This document shows positions 1-5,332 of a stretch of 5,375 nucleotides of DNA, piece after piece. Source of the stretch: Cyclobacteriaceae bacterium (lineage in GTDB: Bacteria > Bacteroidota > Bacteroidia > Cytophagales > Cyclobacteriaceae); assembly GCA_025455225.1 (NCBI GenBank), contig JALOMY010000214.1, forward strand, positions 1 through 5,375, written 5' to 3'. How positions within the stretch are numbered: the stretch's first letter is position 1; each line of letters opens with the position of its first letter. The notes beneath the pieces were generated by a model, which did no database searches, was not told the origin of the DNA, and saw nothing but the letters and a program-made list of their open reading frames with translations. Both the position numbers and the translations under genes were made by a program.

Positions 1-16
1 TAATATCATTTTTCAT
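1..16 (-). CDS. Possible start of next operon gene (partial, runs off the left edge)
   Basis: On the minus strand the stop codon TAA of the small membrane protein gene (18-16) shares its last base with an ATG at 16-14, giving a TAATG overlap typical of translationally coupled genes. The visible codons read M-K-N-D-I before the window ends. A second in-frame-independent ATG lies at 9-7. Five residues cannot identify a family. From context, a repressor and metal-binding lipoprotein upstream, the ATP-binding subunit of the same ABC importer is the natural guess, but that is inference only. Confidence 0.35.
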
Positions 17-333
17 TATTCGGTCCAATTCCAGTTCCTTAATGCATAATATTTCTTTCTCGGTGTTGCCTTTAAGGGATGTATGCCATGGTGCTTACAC
101 CAGGTGAAGTGAAAAATCAACGAAGCGGTAAAAGCAAACGTGATAAAGAGAAGCGATCCGGTGTGTCCGAAGTAGTGGAAGAGCAACCATGTTATTCCGC
201 CTATAAAAAGCCATTTGATCACACGCTTCCACCAAACCGTTTCGCCTTCAAATTTTCCAAACAGAGAGAGGCCTATTGTCTGAAGGATAAAAAGTATAAG
301 TAACTCCAATTCAATATTCATATCGAACTTCAT
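16..333 (-). CDS. Small His/Cys-rich integral membrane protein of unknown function in the metal-import operon
   Basis: The 105-residue product is not one I can assign to a named family. It shows three likely membrane segments at about residues 7-25, 38-54 and 58-76, followed by a basic, aromatic C-terminal tail (about 78-103) containing W-C-K-H-H-G-I-H-P and then P-R-K-K-Y-Y-x-L-R. Candidate metal ligands cluster at the end of the second helix (His53, His57) and around the end of the third (His75, Cys79, His81, His82, His85). The start ATG overlaps the TGA of the lipoprotein gene by four bases (ATGA), so the two are probably co-translated; an alternative start is Met5. Position between the substrate-binding lipoprotein and the next operon gene suggests a role in metal import or handling, but no catalytic motif is visible. 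It is too short to be the importer permease. Confidence is high that it is a real gene and low on function. Confidence 0.8.
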   Translation of the reverse strand: MKFDMNIELELLILFILQTIGLSLFGKFEGETVWWKRVIKWLFIGGITWLLFHYFGHTGSLLFITFAFTASLIFHFTWCKHHGIHPLKATPRKKYYALRNWNWTE

Positions 334-1271
334 TTAAGTGCTTCGGTAATTTTCCGGACATTGGCATTCACCATACCGATGTATGTTCCTTCCGGGGTTC
401 CTTCAGTACCCATAGCATCGGAATACAGGCTTCCACCAATCTTTACTTCTGAATTTTTTTGACGGCAACCTTCAATTACAGCCTGAATGGATTTTTCAGA
501 TACCGAGGTCTCAACGAAAATGGCTTTGATCTTTCGGCTGATTATAAAGTCCACCAGGTTGGTAACATCGCGCAGGCCAAACTCCGAAACGGTTGAAATT
601 CCCTGAAGGCCTCGTACTTCAATTCCGTAAGCATCTCCGAAATAGCCAAAGGCATCGTGTGCTGTAATCAATACACGTTGTTCATTGGGGATTTCCTGGA
701 TTTTTATTTTCACTGCGTTGTGAAGTGAATCCAGTTTTTCAGCATACAGATGGGTAGAACGTGTATAATCGGATGCGTTTAGCGAATCGTAATTCTGCAT
801 GTAGATACCGATGCCCTCAACAGCTTGTTTCCACAACGAAACATCAAACCAGATGTGTGGATCATAGGTGCCCTGAAATCTTTCAACTTTGCGGAATAGA
901 GAATCAGGCAGAAAGGAGGCCAAAGCCACAACGGGTTTCGTGCGGGACAGTTTATCGAGTACTTCACCCAGCTTTCCTTCCAGGTGCAGACCGTTATAAA
1001 AGATGATGTCCGCCTCCGTGAGTTTGTTAAGATCGCCCTGTGTAGCTTTATATAAATGCGGATCAACACCGGGACCCATCAGGGCAATTACTTCCGCATG
1101 ATTTCCGGTAATGTTCTCAACCGCATCCTTAATCATTCCGGTTGTGGTTACGATCTTTAATTTTGTAGTGGACGATTTTTCTGCAGGTTTACAACCGGTA
1201 AAAACCAGCATGCCCGTGAGCATCAGCACCAAGACAAAACGGAATCGTTCAATAAATACATTGTAGTTCAT
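330..1271 (-). CDS. Metal ABC transporter substrate-binding lipoprotein (TroA/ZnuA family, Mn or Zn)
   Basis: This is the extracytoplasmic metal-capturing subunit of a cluster 9 (A-1) ABC importer, which delivers Mn2+ or Zn2+ to a membrane permease. Numbering from the GTG at 1280: a basic/hydrophobic signal segment ends in a lipobox F-T-G-C with Cys30 as the likely lipidated residue. The four expected metal ligands are visible: His75 (D-P-H-L-Y), His142 (Y-D-P-H-I-W), His208 (T-A-H-D-A-F) and Asp288 (Y-S-D-A-M-G), the His-His-His-Asp set known from TroA. The His-rich loop of classic ZnuA proteins is absent. Length is normal for the family and the gene is intact. I prefer the ATG at 1271 (Met4) over the GTG at 1280, because AAGGTG lies six bases before the ATG and includes that GTG. 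The gene follows the DtxR-family repressor by 10 bases, which favours manganese, but zinc or iron is not excluded. Confidence 0.93.
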   Translation of the reverse strand: MNYNVFIERFRFVLVLMLTGMLVFTGCKPAEKSSTTKLKIVTTTGMIKDAVENITGNHAEVIALMGPGVDPHLYKATQGDLNKLTEADIIFYNGLHLEGKLGEVLDKLSRTKPVVALASFLPDSLFRKVERFQGTYDPHIWFDVSLWKQAVEGIGIYMQNYDSLNASDYTRSTHLYAEKLDSLHNAVKIKIQEIPNEQRVLITAHDAFGYFGDAYGIEVRGLQGISTVSEFGLRDVTNLVDFIISRKIKAIFVETSVSEKSIQAVIEGCRQKNSEVKIGGSLYSDAMGTEGTPEGTYIGMVNANVRKITEALK

Positions 1272-1277
1272 AAACTT

Positions 1278-1283
1278 CACCTT
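1278..1283 (-). promoter_or_regulatory. Ribosome binding site that decides the lipoprotein start
   Basis: The minus strand reads TAAGGTGAAGTTTATG: the AAGGTG motif overlaps the stop codon of the upstream repressor gene and sits six bases before the ATG at 1271. This favours that ATG over the in-frame GTG at 1280-1278, which would lie inside the motif. It also suggests translational coupling between the two genes. Confidence 0.5.
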
Positions 1284-1935
1284 ATTCAGTTACCAGTATA
1301 TTTTCACTGGCTTCTTTCGATATATACAGTTTCCTTTTTCCATCGATCATTATTTCAACGGATCGGTCAAACTCAATTTTTTCCAAAACCTGAATGGACA
1401 CACCGATGTATACCCCGATTTTATTGAGGTATTGAAGGAAGGCAGGCGAGCTATCTTTAACTGCTGATACCACCGTCTTTTTACCGGAAGAGTCCGCAAT
1501 GGGAATTTGACGGGTTATGTGAAATTTTCCATGCTTGTCGGGAATAGGATCCCCATGAGGATCGACTGAAGGAAAGCCCAGGAATTCATCCAGCTTTTGA
1601 ATCAGTAAAGGGGATTGAATATGTTCAAGTTGTTCGGCAACATCATGTACTTCATCCCAGTTAAAGCCTAACTTTTCGACCAGGAAGGTTTCCCAAAGTC
1701 GATGTTTCCGGATGATGGACAGCGCTTCTGATTTTCCAGGTTTGGTGACATTAACACCATAATACCGTTCATAGGTAATCATGTTTTTTGATGCCAGCCG
1801 CTTCACCATATCAGTAACGGATGCCGGCTTGGTTTCCATAGCCTCCGCGATTTCATTGGTCAGAACGGCTTTTGTACCGCCTGCCGACAGGTGATAAATG
1901 GCTTTTAAGTAGTTCTCTTCTGTGAAGCTGAGCAT
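1282..1935 (-). CDS. mntR: DtxR/MntR-family metal-dependent transcriptional repressor
   Basis: This cytoplasmic repressor binds DNA when loaded with Mn2+ or Fe2+ and shuts off metal uptake genes. The 217-residue product has the three-part DtxR layout. A winged helix-turn-helix covers about residues 1-65, with the recognition helix near 37-49. A metal-binding and dimerisation domain covers about 66-140, and an SH3-like FeoA domain about 145-215; short MntR proteins of the Bacillus type lack this last part. Aligned by eye to known family members, His78, Glu82 and His97 match the ancillary site of DtxR (His79, Glu83, His98). Glu101, Glu104 and His105 match Cys102, Glu105 and His106; Glu instead of Cys at 101 is the manganese-type choice seen in Bacillus MntR. 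Asn8 stands where DtxR has Met10 and MntR has Asp8. It is the first gene of the metal operon, with a matching operator palindrome just upstream, so autoregulation is likely. The symbol is by family and context; metal specificity is inferred. Confidence 0.92.
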   Translation of the reverse strand: MLSFTEENYLKAIYHLSAGGTKAVLTNEIAEAMETKPASVTDMVKRLASKNMITYERYYGVNVTKPGKSEALSIIRKHRLWETFLVEKLGFNWDEVHDVAEQLEHIQSPLLIQKLDEFLGFPSVDPHGDPIPDKHGKFHITRQIPIADSSGKKTVVSAVKDSSPAFLQYLNKIGVYIGVSIQVLEKIEFDRSVEIMIDGKRKLYISKEASENILVTE

Positions 1936-1955
1936 ACCAGTGATATTACGTGCTG

Positions 1956-1986
1956 TAAAAATAAAAGTTTAGATTAGTCTAAAAAA
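1956..1986 (-). promoter_or_regulatory. Candidate promoter of the mntR metal operon
   Basis: On the minus strand, TATTTTTA (1963-1956) matches the Bacteroidetes -7 consensus TAnnTTTG at five of six fixed positions. Exactly 19 bases upstream is TTTT (1986-1983) against the -33 consensus TTTG. The 16-bp operator palindrome fills almost all of the spacer, an arrangement in which a bound repressor would block RNA polymerase. The predicted leader before the ATG at 1935 is about 15 bases. The match is imperfect and the region is AT-rich, so the promoter itself is tentative. Confidence 0.35.
1968..1983 (-). promoter_or_regulatory. Probable DtxR-family operator (metal-responsive repressor binding site)
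   Basis: The minus strand reads TTTAGACTAATCTAAA, a perfect inverted repeat of TTTAGA and TCTAAA around CTAA. It lies 32 bases before the start of the adjacent DtxR-family repressor gene. The repeated TTAG/CTAA pattern resembles known operators of this family, such as the DtxR/IdeR core TTAGGTTAGSCTAACCTAA. It is the only such palindrome I noticed in the window. Binding by the neighbouring repressor is inferred from family knowledge and position. Confidence 0.72.
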
Positions 1987-2003
1987 TAGTTTTGCACTAT
2001 TTT
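1983..2003 (-). terminator. Weak AT-rich hairpin after the glycosyltransferase, possible terminator
   Basis: A perfect 8-bp inverted repeat, AAAATAGT and ACTATTTT, flanks a 5-base loop (1991-1995) and begins at the glycosyltransferase stop codon. On the minus strand the 3' arm runs into six T residues, the layout of an intrinsic terminator. The stem has only one G-C pair, so it would be weak. It could instead be an accessory protein-binding dyad, since it touches the operator at base 1983. Confidence 0.35.
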
Positions 2004-3123
2004 ATTTTAAAACCTCGGTAAACGCGTTGAATTCGTGTTCCCAAAGCAGATGTTCTTCTTCCAATAATTCAGGATAGCGAAAGGATTTGATTTGGTTCGC
2101 CAGTTCTTCGGGTACGATTTTGTCTGTCAGCACGAAGCCTGCCCGGAAGGTATTCACCAATTGATGTGATTCGGAATTATGATGAATCAGTACTGGCAAG
2201 TGTAAGGCTATGTATTCAAATAACTTGGTGGGAATCGAACCGCTGGTGCTTGGGTTATACGGATACCAGATAATGCCAAAATCAAATTCTTGTATGGCCT
2301 GTAAAATGGATTTATGCGGAACCGGATGTTCACTGATTTTTAAATGAAGAAAGGGCTTCAGGTAAGCTTCATCCTGAAGGTTTTTAATTAATGCACCAGA
2401 GGGGCAATGGCCGATAACAGTCAGTGAGAATTGTGAATCGATTTTATGAAGTTGTTCGGCCAGGTGAATGACTTCCCGGATACCGGTTGTTTCAGCTACT
2501 GTTCCGGTAAACAATAATTTCGACCAGGAGGTATGATTTTTCTTGTGGTAAACTTCCCGGGTTTGACGGGTGACTTTATTTTGAAGAACAAGGTTTGGAT
2601 TAAGAAATGGCATCTCTTCCCGATAGGCTTTCTCGGCCAGAATAAATTGATCGATGGATTTTACAAAGATTCGCTCTTTCAATCGAACCCATCCGGCAAC
2701 GAGTTGCCGTATTCCGACCGGAAATGCTTTCCCGTACAGAATATTGCGAAAATAATTTTCCTGAACATCGTATATTAATTTGCATCCCCGGATCTGCTTT
2801 AATATCCAGGCCATGAAAAATAATTCATGCGTTGTGATTATCAGGATATCGGGTTTCAAATAAAGACAAATGTGAAGGAAACGGTAGGGTGCAAGTAACC
2901 GCTGAAGACTTATCCTTTTATAATCATTTTTATAAAGCGGATGAAGGATAATCGTTGATTTTGATGACTTAATTTCTGCAGACGAAGGAAAACCAATGAT
3001 ATGTACTTCAAACCGACCGGTAATGACCAGGGATAACCCAAACTTTTCGAACATGCGGGTTTCATCAACGGGTTTCAATACCGAGGCAATTACAATTCTT
3101 CTGATTTTATTTACTTGCGGCAA
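2002..3123 (-). CDS. Glycosyltransferase, GT-B fold, family 4-like
   Basis: The product is predicted to transfer a sugar from an activated nucleotide-sugar donor to a surface glycan or lipid acceptor at the inner face of the membrane; the substrates cannot be read from sequence. The 373 residues fit a GT-B enzyme. The N-terminal Rossmann half starts with a hydrophobic strand at about 8-16 and contains the P-D-I-L-I-I-T-T-H segment near 91-99. The C-terminal half starts at about 202 (L-L-F-T-G-T-V), with L-T-V-I-G at 234-238 and the donor-site stretch I-P-T-K-L-F-E-Y at 297-304, where Glu303 matches the conserved second Glu of the family 4 EX7E motif; the first Glu is absent. No ATG exists before Met24, which would cut the first strand and helix. 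An in-frame TGA at 3132-3130 leaves TTG at 3123 as the best start. No good ribosome binding site is seen. It does not sit in a larger polysaccharide cluster here. Confidence 0.85.
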   Translation of the reverse strand: MPQVNKIRRIVIASVLKPVDETRMFEKFGLSLVITGRFEVHIIGFPSSAEIKSSKSTIILHPLYKNDYKRISLQRLLAPYRFLHICLYLKPDILIITTHELFFMAWILKQIRGCKLIYDVQENYFRNILYGKAFPVGIRQLVAGWVRLKERIFVKSIDQFILAEKAYREEMPFLNPNLVLQNKVTRQTREVYHKKNHTSWSKLLFTGTVAETTGIREVIHLAEQLHKIDSQFSLTVIGHCPSGALIKNLQDEAYLKPFLHLKISEHPVPHKSILQAIQEFDFGIIWYPYNPSTSGSIPTKLFEYIALHLPVLIHHNSESHQLVNTFRAGFVLTDKIVPEELANQIKSFRYPELLEEEHLLWEHEFNAFTEVLK

Positions 3124-3149
3124 AACAATTCAACTAACCAAGCACGAAG

Positions 3150-3962
3150 ATGGAATTAAAACAGATTATTGAAAAGACCTGGGAAGACCGAACCTTGTTA
3201 CAAAATCCTGACCACCAGACTGCGATCCGCCAGGTTGTTGAGAAACTGGACAAAGGTGAGCTGAGGGTAGCAGAACCGGATGGTGAGGGTTGGATTGTGA
3301 GCGAATGGGTTAAAAAGGCCGTAATTCTTTACTTTCCTATTCAGCCCATGGAAACCATAGAAGTCGGGCCTTTTGAGTTTCATGATAAAATTGCACTTAA
3401 ACACCGATTCAAAGAATTGGGCGTTCGTGTGGTGCCCCATGCCATTGCCCGGTATGGATCCTTTGTAAGCAAAGGGGTTATTTTAATGCCTTCCTATGTA
3501 AATATTGGAGCCTATGTGGATGAGGGTACCATGGTCGACACATGGGCAACTGTGGGAAGTTGTGCACAAATTGGTAAGAACGTTCATTTGAGCGGAGGCG
3601 TTGGAATTGGAGGTGTGCTTGAACCCGTACAGGCTGCTCCCGTTATTATCGAAGATAATGCCTTTATTGGTTCCCGATGCATTGTTGTTGAAGGGGTTAG
3701 GGTAGGGAAGGAAGCTGTATTGGGTGCTAATGTAGTGTTAACCGCGAGTTCAAAAATTATTGATGTTACCGGGCCCGGGCCTGTGGAATATAAGGGATAT
3801 GTTCCGGATCGTTCGGTGGTTATTCCGGGCTCTTATACCAAAAAATTCCCGGCAGGTGAGTATGCGGTTGGTTGCGCACTGATAATTGGTAAACGAAAAG
3901 AAAGCACCGATAAAAAGACATCGCTGAATGATGCGTTACGGGAAAACAATGTTTCAGTATAA
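3150..3962 (+). CDS. dapD: 2,3,4,5-tetrahydropyridine-2,6-dicarboxylate N-succinyltransferase
   Basis: This cytoplasmic enzyme transfers the succinyl group of succinyl-CoA to tetrahydrodipicolinate in the succinylase branch of diaminopimelate and lysine synthesis, feeding peptidoglycan. The 270 residues match the usual length (about 270-275). A helical N-terminal domain (about 1-95) contains the substrate-side stretch around W53-V54. It is followed by a left-handed beta-helix of hexapeptide repeats (about 100-205), including the very conserved E-G-T-M-V-D-T-W-A-T-V-G-S-C-A-Q-I-G (125-142) and G-G-V-G-I-G-G-V-L-E-P (149-159). The C-terminal end (about 205-250) contributes to acyl-CoA binding in known homologues, which act as trimers. 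The ATG at 3150 gives the standard N-terminus, with only a weak GAAG before it. It diverges from the glycosyltransferase with 26 bases between the start codons. No sign of damage. Confidence 0.97.
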   Translation: MELKQIIEKTWEDRTLLQNPDHQTAIRQVVEKLDKGELRVAEPDGEGWIVSEWVKKAVILYFPIQPMETIEVGPFEFHDKIALKHRFKELGVRVVPHAIARYGSFVSKGVILMPSYVNIGAYVDEGTMVDTWATVGSCAQIGKNVHLSGGVGIGGVLEPVQAAPVIIEDNAFIGSRCIVVEGVRVGKEAVLGANVVLTASSKIIDVTGPGPVEYKGYVPDRSVVIPGSYTKKFPAGEYAVGCALIIGKRKESTDKKTSLNDALRENNVSV

Positions 3963-4030
3963 CTGCGAAGTGATAAAGAAAAGATATTCTGGCATTGACT
4001 TTGAACTAACAACAGAAAATTTGGATTTCG

Positions 4031-4038
4031 TAGCTTTG
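4031..4038 (+). promoter_or_regulatory. Candidate Bacteroidetes -7 promoter element before the DUF3108 gene
   Basis: TAGCTTTG is an exact match to the Bacteroidetes -7 consensus TAnnTTTG and lies 15 bases before the ATG at 4054. This would give a short leader of around ten bases. No TTTG is found at the preferred spacing of about 19 bases; the nearest are at 4000-4003 and 4020-4023. It sits in the 91-base gap after dapD, in which I see no hairpin terminator. Confidence 0.4.
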
Positions 4039-4053
4039 AAATGCCTGTTCAAA

Positions 4054-4866
4054 ATGAAACGATTAGTGACTTTTGGTGTTGCTGCATTTTTACTCACCGG
4101 GTTCTCCGGAAGAAACGATGTTTATCCGCAGGTGCGAAATGAAAGTTTTGGCAAGGGTGAGTATTTGGAGTACAAAATGAGTTACGGAATATTTTCTATT
4201 GGTAAAGGATCTACTGTTATCCATCGCGATTACCATAAAATGAACAACCGCGATTGCTTCAAGGTAGATGTATTCGGTAAGACAACCGGTGTTGTGGATT
4301 GGGTAGCCGATGTGGATGATAACTGGGGTGCTTTTATTGATACTGTTTCATTGGTACCCCAGATGTCGTACCGGAAAATCCGGGAAGGAAAGTACAGGAA
4401 AGATGAAATGATAACCTTTGATCATGTCAATCGTAAGATTGAAGCCAAAGTTCTGAATCAGAAAACCGGCCAATTCAAGGAACCCAAGATCTACGATGCT
4501 CCACCCCAGGTACGCGACCTGATTGCCGGGTTTATGTACATGCGAACAATCGACTTTAGTAAGATCAAAGAAAAGGATACACTCACAATTGAGGGATTCT
4601 ATGAAGATACCGTTTATAAACTACGTGTCCTTTATATGGGCAAGGAAACCATCCGGGTTAAGGCAGGAAAATTCCGTGCTCTTGTCCTGAAGCCCATTAT
4701 GCCGGATAATAAATTATTTGCAGGAGAAAATTCCATAACCACCTGGTTTTCAGATGACAAAAACCGGATTCCGTTGAAAGTAAGTGCGAATATGTTTATC
4801 GGGAGTGCCGGTGTTGAGCTGATCTCATACAAAGGGCTTCGCAATCCGGTCAACATCATAAACTGA
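4054..4866 (+). CDS. Exported DUF3108 domain protein
   Basis: The function of the DUF3108 family is not established. Members are secreted, beta-rich proteins common in Gram-negative bacteria, and many are annotated only as hypothetical. The 270-residue product starts with a basic residue pair and a hydrophobic stretch (about 4-17), a likely signal peptide ending near Ser18-Gly19, with no lipobox Cys. The mature part carries the family hallmarks: G-E-Y-L-E-Y-K-M-S-Y-G near 35-45, followed by I-x-x-G-K-G, and the C-terminal T-x-W-F-S-D-D-x-x-R-I-P-L-K-V stretch (230-243) with G-S-A-G-V-E-L (250-256). The frame stays open upstream to 3928 inside dapD, but those 42 codons precede a proper signal peptide and contain the promoter-like site, so the ATG at 4054 is chosen. 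Probable location is the periplasm or outer membrane. The next gene follows after 30 bases. Confidence 0.87.
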   Translation: MKRLVTFGVAAFLLTGFSGRNDVYPQVRNESFGKGEYLEYKMSYGIFSIGKGSTVIHRDYHKMNNRDCFKVDVFGKTTGVVDWVADVDDNWGAFIDTVSLVPQMSYRKIREGKYRKDEMITFDHVNRKIEAKVLNQKTGQFKEPKIYDAPPQVRDLIAGFMYMRTIDFSKIKEKDTLTIEGFYEDTVYKLRVLYMGKETIRVKAGKFRALVLKPIMPDNKLFAGENSITTWFSDDKNRIPLKVSANMFIGSAGVELISYKGLRNPVNIIN

Positions 4867-4879
4867 ACAAGTCCGTTCA

Positions 4880-4899
4880 CACGGTGTTAATAAACCGTG
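4880..4899 (+). promoter_or_regulatory. Small hairpin covering the GTG start of the DUF4174 gene
   Basis: CACGGT (4880-4885) can pair with ACCGTG (4894-4899) around an 8-base loop, and the right arm contains the GTG start codon. A competing 4-bp hairpin, CCGT (4873-4876) with ACGG (4881-4884), cannot form at the same time. This could limit translation initiation, but a stem this short may be chance. Confidence 0.25.
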
Positions 4900-5304
4900 A
4901 ATTATTTGATTCTTAATCTTCTGTTATTGTTTTCGCTTGCTAAGGAGCAACCAGCCAATCGAAGAGTACTTTACATTTTTGGATCGGGTAAACATCAGCT
5001 TTTGGTTGACAATCAGGTCAGGCTGCTCCGGGACATGGAAAATGGTTGCCGGGAACGCGACCTGGACATCATTCAGGTCAATAAACTTAGCGATCAGCAG
5101 AAATATCTCAAACAATATGGTGTAAGGGAAGCAGAGTTCAGGGTGATTCTGATAGGTAAAGATGGAGGAGTCAAGTTAAACAGTCAGCAACCGGTAACTG
5201 TAAATCAAATCTTTGAGTTAATTGATTCAATGCCCATGCGCCAGCATGAAATGCGTCAAAAAAAAGGAAAAAAGCGGTTCCTATTAAGCCTTCTTTTTAC
5301 GTAA
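4897..5304 (+). CDS. DUF4174 domain protein with putative signal peptide
   Basis: The 135-residue product matches DUF4174, a small family of unknown role. The diagnostic parts are R-V-L-Y-I-F near 23-28, the E-R-D-L-D-I-I stretch at 53-59, the F-R-V-I-L-I-G-K-D-G-G-V-K block at 81-93 and I-D-S-M-P-M-R followed by E-M at 109-119. The pattern of a strand, a helix and a G-K-D-G turn recalls a thioredoxin-like fold, but no C-x-x-C redox pair is present. A leucine-rich N-terminus (2-15) is a probable signal peptide, suggesting the periplasm. An in-frame TAA at 4891-4893 makes the GTG at 4897 the earliest start; no strong ribosome binding site is seen. The C-terminal tail after residue 120 is very basic and then hydrophobic, encoded partly by runs of eight and six A. 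It may be co-transcribed with the DUF3108 gene. Confidence 0.82.
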   Translation: MNYLILNLLLLFSLAKEQPANRRVLYIFGSGKHQLLVDNQVRLLRDMENGCRERDLDIIQVNKLSDQQKYLKQYGVREAEFRVILIGKDGGVKLNSQQPVTVNQIFELIDSMPMRQHEMRQKKGKKRFLLSLLFT

Positions 5305-5332
5305 TTGAACTTGTATTTTAAATCCTAAATCT

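Noticed and set aside
79..303. Plus-strand open frame of 74 codons opposite the small membrane protein
   Set aside because: It is the antisense shadow of a well-supported membrane protein gene; its product is low in hydrophobic pattern and has no recognisable motif.
761..1069. Open frames on both strands inside the lipoprotein gene
   Set aside because: They overlap a gene with all four metal ligands in place; their translations look like out-of-frame sequence.
1278..1280. GTG start for the lipoprotein gene
   Set aside because: It lies within the AAGGTG ribosome binding site that fits the ATG nine bases later; still possible, and would only add three residues to the signal peptide.
1987..1994. 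Plus-strand TAGTTTTG, an exact TAnnTTTG match
   Set aside because: It points into the antisense of the glycosyltransferase with no plus-strand gene for over 1 kb and no -33 element; best explained as part of the AT-rich dyad.
2533..2785. Open frames on both strands inside the glycosyltransferase gene
   Set aside because: Shadows of the intact GT-B enzyme; no ribosome binding site or family resemblance.
3198..3440. Minus-strand open frame inside dapD
   Set aside because: Antisense to a clearly conserved enzyme; no motif.
3772..3781. GGCCCGGGCC palindrome
   Set aside because: It lies inside dapD and simply encodes the conserved T-G-P-G-P stretch.
3928..4053. Longer start of the DUF3108 gene overlapping dapD
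   Set aside because: It would bury the signal peptide behind 42 unrelated residues and overlap the end of dapD.
4632..5125. Open frames antisense to or overlapping the DUF3108 and DUF4174 genes
   Set aside because: Shadows of genes with recognisable family motifs; no independent support.
5258..5273. Runs of eight and six A near the end of the DUF4174 gene, possible programmed frameshift
   Set aside because: The zero frame already ends at a normal family length shortly after the conserved core, and neither shifted frame adds a recognisable domain.
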